This document shows, one piece after another, positions 1-4,883 of a stretch of 6,029 bases of DNA. The position numbers and the translations under genes were made by a program. Every line of letters starts with the position of its first letter. Within the stretch, counting starts at the first letter, position 1. The notes beneath the pieces are model-generated. The model saw only the letters and a list, made by a program, of their open reading frames with translations, was not told where the DNA came from and made no database searches. Source of the stretch: Campylobacter sp. (GTDB lineage: Bacteria; Campylobacterota; Campylobacteria; Campylobacterales; Campylobacteraceae); assembly GCA_024680445.1 (NCBI GenBank), contig JAILCJ010000121.1, forward strand, positions 1 to 6,029, given 5' to 3'.

Positions 1-5
1 TTTTT

Positions 6-42
6 ATCAAATTTGATAAATTTTGCATTTATCAAATTTGAT
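6..42. repeat. 15-bp perfect inverted repeat (hairpin)
   Basis: Positions 6-20 (ATCAAATTTGATAAA) are the exact reverse complement of 28-42, with a 7-base loop TTTTGCA at 21-27. The hairpin is built from the first two copies of the palindrome. On the plus strand it is followed by a T-rich but interrupted stretch, so it could end a transcript entering from the left. There is no uninterrupted T-tract, and the upstream gene is outside the window. The structure is certain; a terminator role is only possible. Confidence 0.7.
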
Positions 43-65
43 TTATATTTTTCTCTTTTACGCTA

Positions 66-153
66 TCAAATTTGACTTATATTTTAGTCACCCTGTGGAT
101 TTTTTCTTGTATCAAATTTGATATAAATTTGATTTTGAAATTATCAAATTTGA
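66..153. repeat. Long direct repeat, copy A (88 bp)
   Basis: This stretch contains palindromes 3, 4 and 5 and recurs at 305-390. Aligned by eye, the copies differ by three substitutions (C/G, C/T and T/C) and a 2-base indel in the T-run after CTGTGGA. Inside it, 111-119 and 125-133 form a 9-bp hairpin with loop GATAT. The conservation includes the spacers, so this is a true segmental duplication and not only recurrence of the 10-bp word. Confidence 0.85.
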
Positions 154-190
154 CTTTTTGTAAATCATCAAATTTGATTTTCTTTACTTA

Positions 191-269
191 TCAAATTTGA
201 CTTAGCTTTTTAAAAAATTTTTCTATCAAATTTGATTTAGTTTTTTAAAAAATCATCTATCAAATTTGA
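191..269. repeat. Two tandem 34-35 bp repeat units
   Basis: Palindromes at 191, 226 and 260 are separated by two similar spacers. Each spacer has the form NTTAG followed by a T-run, an A-run and a segment ending CTA just before the next palindrome. The units are 191-225 and 226-259. This suggests tandem duplication of one palindrome-plus-spacer unit. The second spacer holds a perfect TTTTTTAAAAAA dyad at 241-252. Confidence 0.65.
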
Positions 270-304
270 TTTGAGTTTGCCAACTCTGTGGATTTTTTCT
301 TGTA

Positions 305-390
305 TCAAATTTGAGTTATATTTTAGTCACTCTGTGGATTTTTTTGTATCAAATTTGATATAAATTTGACTTTGAAATTATCAAATTTGA
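305..390. repeat. Long direct repeat, copy B (86 bp)
   Basis: This is the second copy of the 66-153 segment, 239 bp further on and in the same orientation, with palindromes 10, 11 and 12. A third, partial copy precedes it: 286-314 matches 93-121 exactly over 29 bases (CTGTGGAT through the end of the palindrome). The region therefore grew by duplication, possibly by unequal recombination between palindrome copies. Confidence 0.85.
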
Positions 391-402
391 TAAATTCAAA
401 GT
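369..402 (-). terminator. 34-bp dyad, possible end of the dynamin-like operon
   Basis: ACTTTGAA at 369-376 pairs with TTCAAAGT at 395-402. The centre, 378-393, is a perfect 16-bp palindrome containing TCAAATTTGA. The only mismatch is A377 against A394, so the whole forms a stem of about 17 bp. It lies 33 bp past the stop codon of the 611-residue dynamin-like gene, where an operon terminator would be expected. On the minus strand no clean U-tract follows, so intrinsic termination would be inefficient. A short T-run follows on the plus strand. The hairpin is certain; its role is inferred. Confidence 0.4.
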
Positions 403-435
403 TTTGGCTAAAAATAGCTTAGCAAAGTAAAAAAT

Positions 436-2271
436 TTAGCCTTGAAATTTGATTTTTTCAAGTTCGTTTTTTAGCTTTTTGTGGCGTTTGCAAAGTCTTT
501 GTATCTTGCTTAAATTTTCTTTGCTAAGTTCTGCAAAATCGCTTTTTAACTCGACAAGTGCCTTGTTTAAAAAAGAAACATTTGATAGCATTTCGCTTTG
601 AAATTCATATATGTTTAAAGCCAACAAAACGCGTTCATAAACCTCATTGCTAGTGGGTACATAAAGAGAAAAATGCACAGGGTCTTTTTCGTAAGATGAC
701 TTTGCAAGTTCGATTTTTTCTTTGATGAGAAAAACGGCGATTTGCACGGCTTTATCGTAATTTGTGGCGACTTTTAGGCTAAGGCGTTCAAAAAATAAGG
801 CGATTTTTTGTGTTTGTTTAAAGATCCCACTTTCATAGCCACGCAAAAATAACTCATAAACCTGCCCGGCATAGGTGCGAAGCGTGGCAAATTCGGTCTC
901 GGAGTGTATGGGGCACTCTTTTGTGAGATTTTCAAATTCCGCCTTATAAAGCATAAAATCCTTTTTTATCTTGCCAAAAATTTCAAGTAAATTTGCGTTT
1001 ATCTCATCTTGTAAAAGTTGTAAATTTCGTCTGTAAATTTTGAAACTTTTATCAAATTTGACATCATTATAAATGAGTTTTGAAAAGATACTATCGGTAT
1101 TTATATCTAGCATTTCGTATTCGTTTTTTTGGTAAATTTGTTTAGAGATGAGGGATTTTTTTGGTGTAAAAATTTTTTGCTTTTGTGGCAAAAGTGAGGC
1201 TAAAATTTCATCTGAAATTTCTTTTGCGATTCGCTTTATTTCGTTAAATGCTAGTTCGATTTTTGGTGAAAATTTTTCCTTTAACATATCCAAATCGCCA
1301 TTTAAATTTTCATCAAATTTGAGTATCAAATTTTCTGCTTTTTCGTAAATTTTTATGAAATTTTCGTGTTGGGATAAGAGTTTTTCGTCTATTTCTTGGC
1401 ATTTTTGCAAGACAAAATTTTCTTTGGTGCTTTCTTGTGCGAATTTTTCTTTTATGCTTTCAAAAATGGAGTTGAAATTTGAAAGTTGCATGAGATTTTC
1501 ATCCTTATTTTTTAATGATAAAAGTGCCTGTTTTGCCGATATAGCAAGCACTTCGTCAAAAAATTCTCCGTAAGTTTTTTTGCAGTGTTGAAGCACTCGT
1601 TCTAGCTCATCAGAGCTTAGTTTGTCTTTTTGGTTTAGCACGCAAATCGCCTTTTTACCGCCATTTTCTAAGAAAGTTCTTATCTGTGCTAGTTCGCTTG
1701 CTCTGCCGGCGTTATCTATCAGACTTATCCAAATTATCGCTCCAACGTCTTGTAAAACCGACTTTGTAACGCCGGTATCGGCATCGCTAAGAGAATTAAG
1801 TCCGGGAGTATCTATAAAATTTACTTCTCGTAAAATTTCACGAGGTGCGTAAATGCTAAGACTTTGCACATCGTCGCCAAAGACGCGTTGATCGACAAAT
1901 TTGGCGATTTGATTGACATCTAGATCGAGTTCTTTTTGGTTTTTGTAAAGCACACGCAAAAGGTAGTTTTCGCCGTATTTTATAAGAGTTGGTTTAGCAG
2001 TCACCGGGGTAAGTCCGGTTGGCAAAATTTCACGACCCAAAAGTGCGTTTAAAAATGTTGATTTGCCGCTGCTAAATTGCCCGACGATAGCGATAGTTAG
2101 GGGTTCTTGGATAAAGCGGTCAAGGTTGCTAAGTTCGTTTTTAAGCAATAAACTAGGGTGAAATTTTGGCTCGGTGATAGCGTTTTCGTAAGCCTTGAAA
2201 TGCCCGTAAAAATCATCAGTAAAAATTTTAAAAAATTTGGCTTTATAAGCGTTTATAAATTTATCAAGCAT
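436..2271 (-). CDS. Dynamin-like GTPase, shorter downstream partner (Cj0412/Cj-DLP2 type)
   Basis: This 611-residue dynamin-superfamily GTPase is expected at the inner face of the membrane, hydrolysing GTP as half of a hetero-oligomer that tethers or remodels membranes. A short N-terminal helical stretch precedes the GTPase domain. G1 is GQFSSGKST (64-72), G2 threonines lie in LTPVTAKPT (87-95), G3 is DTPG (154-157), and G4 is NQKD (213-216). A likely G5 is AISAKQA (243-249). The rest is mostly predicted helix: a long stalk from about 280, a more hydrophobic segment around 485-520 that could contact lipid, and a very basic C-terminus (589-608, rich in K and R). No signal peptide or true transmembrane helix is visible. 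The start is supported by GGAG 7 bases upstream and the 8-bp overlap with the upstream gene. Length and gene order match the second gene of the C. jejuni Cj0411-Cj0412 pair, whose products form a 2:2 complex. Orthology is inferred from motifs and order, not from a search. Confidence 0.9.
   Translation of the reverse strand: MLDKFINAYKAKFFKIFTDDFYGHFKAYENAITEPKFHPSLLLKNELSNLDRFIQEPLTIAIVGQFSSGKSTFLNALLGREILPTGLTPVTAKPTLIKYGENYLLRVLYKNQKELDLDVNQIAKFVDQRVFGDDVQSLSIYAPREILREVNFIDTPGLNSLSDADTGVTKSVLQDVGAIIWISLIDNAGRASELAQIRTFLENGGKKAICVLNQKDKLSSDELERVLQHCKKTYGEFFDEVLAISAKQALLSLKNKDENLMQLSNFNSIFESIKEKFAQESTKENFVLQKCQEIDEKLLSQHENFIKIYEKAENLILKFDENLNGDLDMLKEKFSPKIELAFNEIKRIAKEISDEILASLLPQKQKIFTPKKSLISKQIYQKNEYEMLDINTDSIFSKLIYNDVKFDKSFKIYRRNLQLLQDEINANLLEIFGKIKKDFMLYKAEFENLTKECPIHSETEFATLRTYAGQVYELFLRGYESGIFKQTQKIALFFERLSLKVATNYDKAVQIAVFLIKEKIELAKSSYEKDPVHFSLYVPTSNEVYERVLLALNIYEFQSEMLSNVSFLNKALVELKSDFAELSKENLSKIQRLCKRHKKLKNELEKIKFQG
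1052..1061. repeat. Intragenic TCAAATTTGA
   Basis: This is an exact copy of the palindrome inside the 611-residue gene. It encodes K-F (residues 405-406) within V-K-F-D, with TC and GA in the flanking codons. Confidence 0.9.
1313..1322. repeat. Intragenic TCAAATTTGA
   Basis: This is a second exact copy inside the 611-residue gene, in the same reading frame as the one at 1052. It encodes L-K-F-D around residues 317-320. Confidence 0.9.
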
Positions 2272-2282
2272 TTTCTAGCTCC
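2264..2282 (-). promoter_or_regulatory. Translational coupling site between the two dynamin-like genes
   Basis: The TGA stop of the upstream gene (2266-2264) lies inside the start region of the downstream gene, whose ATG is at 2271-2269, giving an 8-bp overlap. A GGAG Shine-Dalgarno motif (2282-2279) sits 7 bases before that ATG, within the last codons of the upstream gene. This arrangement favours re-initiation and balanced production of two proteins that would act in a fixed-ratio complex. It also fixes the start of the 611-residue protein. Confidence 0.8.
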
Positions 2283-4354
2283 GATTTTATGGTGTTTAGT
2301 GAGTTTTGGCGGGATTTTAGCGAGGCGATTTGCTCGTTTAAATTTTTGTTTTGCGAATTTAGACTTAAAATCTCGTTTTCTAATGCTTTTAGCTTTTCAT
2401 CAAATGCCGAAACTTTTTTATCGCAAATGCTTTGAATTTGTTTTAAAAATTCATTTTTTTGACTTTCTACCAAGTCCAAAACTAGATTCTTAATCCACTC
2501 ATTTTGTAAAAATTCACTTGCTATTTTTTGCCTTTGACTCGGGTTTTTATCGATATCATCAGCGATTTTTGTAAAGTCTAATTTTATATCGTTTTTTGCC
2601 AAATATTCATTTAAACTAAATACATTTTCTAAGCCTAAATTTTCAAATCCACCAAATTTGAGTGTCAAATTTGATGCTATCGTGCTAAGTTGTTTTAAAA
2701 TTTCGTTGCGATTTTGACGAAAAAGTCCCAAAATGCCGTCATTTAATGTGGTTTGAACTATGCTTTTTGTGCTTTTGTTGTATTTAATCACCGCGTCCAA
2801 TCTTTCGTTTAGCTTGATTTGTAAAATTTTTAAGTTGGCTTTGAAGTCTGCGTCAAGTCGCGTTATATCGATGTTTGCAAGTTCGCTTTGAACATTTTTA
2901 TTTATCAAGTCAAGCTCGTTTTTTATCAAATTTTCTTGCTCTTTTAAAGTGTCAAAGTCTTTTGCGTGATTTGAATTTTCGCCAAAAAGATTTAGCAAGT
3001 TTTGTCTGCTTTGTCTTAGCATTTCATCGCAAACACTTGCAATTTCACGCTTAAAGCCAAGCACGGCAAGTTTTGATTTTTGGTTGTTTTGCCCAAAAAA
3101 ACTTTCATATAAAAAGTCTTTAAAGTCCTCGACTCCGCTATCTTTTTTGCCATCAAAATAGCTTTTGCAACTAAGCGTAAAATACTTTGCCCCAGTAAAA
3201 TTTGCCTTTTCTTGAATGCTTTTTTTGGTATAGTTTAGCACTTCGTTTGTTTCGCCAGCACCCAGCAAATCGGCGTGAGTTAAAACGATAACAAGGCTTG
3301 AAATGTGCGAAGTGGCGATAGAGCGTTTGATAAAGTCGATGTCTTTTTTGGTCGCACTTTGAGATATATTCATCAAATGCACCATCATATCGCACTCGCT
3401 CATAAAATCTTGCACGAGTTTTTCACGCAAAACCACGGCATCATCGATACCGGGAGTGTCTATGATATCTATGCCGTCTTTTAAAATTTCAAGATTTTCG
3501 TATAGTTGTATGCTTTTAACAAATTTAGAAAAAGGCGAGGAGGCGGAGGTATAGTTTTTGAGTGCGTTTATATCGATATTTTGGCTTAAATTTTGGTCTG
3601 AATTTATCAAATTTGATGAAGTAGCTAAAATTTCGTTAGCTTTTGATTTTGTCAATTCGTCTTTATTTATGCCTAGGTTTTTTAGCTCATTTTCACTCCA
3701 AAAATTTACCCTTGCATAGGCTGTCGGTGCGAATTTTAAAATGCTTAAATTTGTGGTTTCTGGCACATTTGAACTGCCTAAAATTTTTTTGTCTAAAAGT
3801 GCGTTAAGTAAGGTTGATTTGCCGGAATTTATGACACCAGTAACAACGATATTAAATTTTAAATCCTTTATTTTTTGCTTAGCATTTTTTAGTCTTGTTT
3901 TTAAATTTTCGTCATCTGCAAGTTTAAAGATTTCATCAAAAAGTGTAAATAATTTTTCTTTTTCTTGTTGAAAAAATTTGCTTTTTGTCGGCTGTGTTTG
4001 GGTGAAATTTTGGGTATTTAAAGAGTCGATGAAATCTTTAAGATCTGAAAAATCGCTTATGATGTTTTCGTTTTGTAAAATTTCAAGGCTTTTTAAAATT
4101 TTTTCTTTTGAAATTTTTGCTTGTAAAAGGGCGTTTATGGTGCCGACTTGTGCTTGCTGGACGCTGTGAAGATTCGAGTGAAGATTTAGGCTATAAAGTA
4201 TGTCTTTGTATTCTGGCAAACTCATAAATCTATCGATATTTTCGGCATTTGTAGCCAACAAAACTCCAAGTTTGTCCTCGCTGGCTGTTAAGATAAATTT
4301 TTCATCCAAAAACAAAGCATCTTTGCCCCAAAATTTATTTAAAAATTCTTGCAT
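2264..4354 (-). CDS. Dynamin-like GTPase, longer upstream partner (Cj0411/Cj-DLP1 type)
   Basis: This 696-residue dynamin-superfamily GTPase is the first gene of a two-gene operon. An N-terminal extension of about 165 residues (helical, polar, with a Q/N/T-rich linker near 111-125) comes before the GTPase domain; in the C. jejuni pair such an extension serves assembly. G1 is GVINSGKST (173-181), G2 threonines are at 200-201 in PETTNL, G3 is DTPG (299-302) and G4 is probably THAD (359-362). About 98 residues separate G2 from G3, against about 63 in its partner, so this protein has an insertion after switch I with a long polar S/N/D-rich part (about 235-275). The C-terminal 60 residues (about 637-696) look like a coiled coil rich in L, K, E, N and Q. 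No signal peptide or clear membrane span is seen. The start has a modest GAG motif 5 bases upstream. The likely role, inferred from the characterised C. jejuni pair, is GTP-dependent membrane tethering together with the 611-residue protein. Confidence 0.9.
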   Translation of the reverse strand: MQEFLNKFWGKDALFLDEKFILTASEDKLGVLLATNAENIDRFMSLPEYKDILYSLNLHSNLHSVQQAQVGTINALLQAKISKEKILKSLEILQNENIISDFSDLKDFIDSLNTQNFTQTQPTKSKFFQQEKEKLFTLFDEIFKLADDENLKTRLKNAKQKIKDLKFNIVVTGVINSGKSTLLNALLDKKILGSSNVPETTNLSILKFAPTAYARVNFWSENELKNLGINKDELTKSKANEILATSSNLINSDQNLSQNIDINALKNYTSASSPFSKFVKSIQLYENLEILKDGIDIIDTPGIDDAVVLREKLVQDFMSECDMMVHLMNISQSATKKDIDFIKRSIATSHISSLVIVLTHADLLGAGETNEVLNYTKKSIQEKANFTGAKYFTLSCKSYFDGKKDSGVEDFKDFLYESFFGQNNQKSKLAVLGFKREIASVCDEMLRQSRQNLLNLFGENSNHAKDFDTLKEQENLIKNELDLINKNVQSELANIDITRLDADFKANLKILQIKLNERLDAVIKYNKSTKSIVQTTLNDGILGLFRQNRNEILKQLSTIASNLTLKFGGFENLGLENVFSLNEYLAKNDIKLDFTKIADDIDKNPSQRQKIASEFLQNEWIKNLVLDLVESQKNEFLKQIQSICDKKVSAFDEKLKALENEILSLNSQNKNLNEQIASLKSRQNSLNTIKSELENA
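2665..2674. repeat. Intragenic TCAAATTTGA
   Basis: This is an exact palindrome inside the 696-residue gene, read as S-N-L (residues 561-563). The frame differs from that of the copies in the partner gene. Confidence 0.9.
3607..3616. repeat. Intragenic TCAAATTTGA
   Basis: This is an exact palindrome inside the 696-residue gene, again read as S-N-L (residues 247-249). It falls in the polar insertion between G2 and G3. Confidence 0.9.
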
Positions 4355-4381
4355 TATTACTCTTTAAACTTTTTTTAAATA

Positions 4382-4389
4382 ATTTTATA
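4382..4389 (-). promoter_or_regulatory. Candidate -10 of the dynamin-like operon
   Basis: Read on the minus strand, TATAAAAT occupies 4389-4382, about 28 bases upstream of the ATG at 4354. It lies in a run of alternating A and T tracts, as is usual for Campylobacter sigma-70 promoters, which often lack a clear -35. No good -35 hexamer is found at 16-18 bp. Other TA-rich hexamers nearby could serve as well, so this is only the best-placed candidate. Confidence 0.35.
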
Positions 4390-4413
4390 AAAATTTTACT
4401 TAAAAGAAAATCC

Positions 4414-4423
4414 TCAAATTTGA
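4414..4423. repeat. Solitary TCAAATTTGA in the divergent intergenic region
   Basis: This is an exact palindrome about 60 bp upstream of the operon start and about 90 bp before the adhesin -35. It is the only copy between the two divergent genes and the last one before the window end. If the word binds a protein, this copy is placed to influence the minus-strand promoter. Confidence 0.85.
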
Positions 4424-4495
4424 TATAAAAAATTTAAATTTTTCTTTTATCAAAAATGCCGATATTTCAGGCTTTGCCGTCAGATAAAAAAGCTT

Positions 4496-4511
4496 TTGTA
4501 CCGTAGTACAA
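4496..4511. promoter_or_regulatory. Operator-like dyad TTGTAC-N4-GTACAA
   Basis: A perfect 6-bp inverted repeat (4496-4501 and 4506-4511) flanks the 4-base centre CGTA. It ends exactly where the -35 hexamer of the adhesin promoter begins (4512). The size and position fit a dimeric regulator that blocks or recruits polymerase. A 10-bp palindrome AAAAGCTTTT (4488-4497) overlaps its left edge. The dyad is plainly visible; regulator binding is an inference. Confidence 0.45.
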
Positions 4512-4540
4512 TAGACAGTAAATATTTAATTTGATATAAT
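4512..4540 (+). promoter_or_regulatory. Strong sigma-70 promoter of the adhesin gene
   Basis: TAGACA (4512-4517, five of six bases of TTGACA) lies 17 bp from a perfect TATAAT (4535-4540). TGA directly before the -10 supplies an extended TGn element. Transcription should start near 4547, leaving a leader of about 25 bases before the ATG at 4572. Campylobacter promoters seldom show a recognisable -35, so this one is unusually close to the general bacterial consensus. Confidence 0.75.
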
Positions 4541-4560
4541 CGTGAAATTTAATTTTTATT

Positions 4561-4566
4561 AGGAGG
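4561..4566 (+). promoter_or_regulatory. Near-perfect Shine-Dalgarno of the adhesin gene
   Basis: AGGAGG ends 5 bases before the ATG at 4572. It fixes the start codon and, with the strong promoter, predicts high expression. Confidence 0.9.
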
Positions 4567-4571
4567 CTGTT

Positions 4572-4883
4572 ATGGCAACTCAAATAGGAACTGTAAAACA
4601 AGTAACCGGCAATGTAGTGGCGATAGGCACAAACGGCGTTGCGAGGATACTAAATGCGGGAGATCCAGTTTTTTTAGGCGAGGTTGTCAAGACGATTTCT
4701 GGTAGCTCAAAAGCTATTCTTTCAATGGATAACGGCACCAAGATAACCATGCTTGGCAATGATGTTTTAACACTTGATGATAGCGTAACTCGTATAAAAA
4801 GTTTTGGTAATGAAGCTGTTGCGGACACCTCGTCTTTGCAAGAAGCGATTATGCAAAGCAACGATATATCCCAGCTTGCTGAT
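4572..4883 (+). other. Retention-module coding region (residues 1-104)
   Basis: This is a short beta-rich domain with no signal peptide. Alternating hydrophobic strands are separated by G-N/G-D turns, and it ends just before T-A-A-G. In LapA-type proteins this domain folds in the periplasm and stalls the adhesin in the outer-membrane pore. Assignment is by sequence pattern. Confidence 0.8.

Larger units (their letters stand above)
1..435. repeat. Gene-free field of 12 TCAAATTTGA palindromes
   Basis: No reading frame with a credible start or ribosome site exists on either strand here; stops are frequent. The perfect 10-bp palindrome TCAAATTTGA starts at 7, 32, 66, 112, 144, 168, 191, 226, 260, 305, 349 and 381. 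Most copies are preceded by A, and about half are followed by T, giving the 12-bp form ATCAAATTTGAT. Spacers are AT-rich and share motifs: CTGTGGAT followed by a T-run (three times, starting at 93, 286 and 332) and T5-6/A5-6 dyads (207-217 and 241-252). The start-to-start intervals are 25, 34, 46, 32, 24, 23, 35, 34, 45, 44 and 32. The function is not known to me. It could be a protein-binding array, a recombination or replication element, or a local build-up of a genome-wide iterated palindrome comparable to cyanobacterial HIP1. Confidence 0.9.

Noticed and set aside
1..402. CRISPR array
   Set aside because: The repeat is only 10-12 bp and fully palindromic, spacers resemble each other and vary from 13 to 36 bp, and no cas gene is present.
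1..402. Insertion sequence or MITE
   Set aside because: No transposase, no single pair of terminal inverted repeats and no recognisable target duplication. The internal structure is many short palindromes.
1148..2493. Several plus-strand frames of 66-111 codons opposite the dynamin-like genes
   Set aside because: They are F/S/K-rich complements of the real coding strand without ribosome sites. The same applies to the frames at 3741-3971 and 4 kb, and to the minus-strand frame at 3171-3395, which is out of frame with the real gene.
4456..4506. 16-codon plus-strand ORF in the divergent region (possible leader peptide)
   Set aside because: It has no Shine-Dalgarno, ends before the adhesin promoter so is not in its leader, and has no regulatory codon run.
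4391..4536. Minus-strand open stretch in the intergenic region that could be a gene remnant
   Set aside because: It has no start codon or ribosome site, and the translated residues match no family I recognise.
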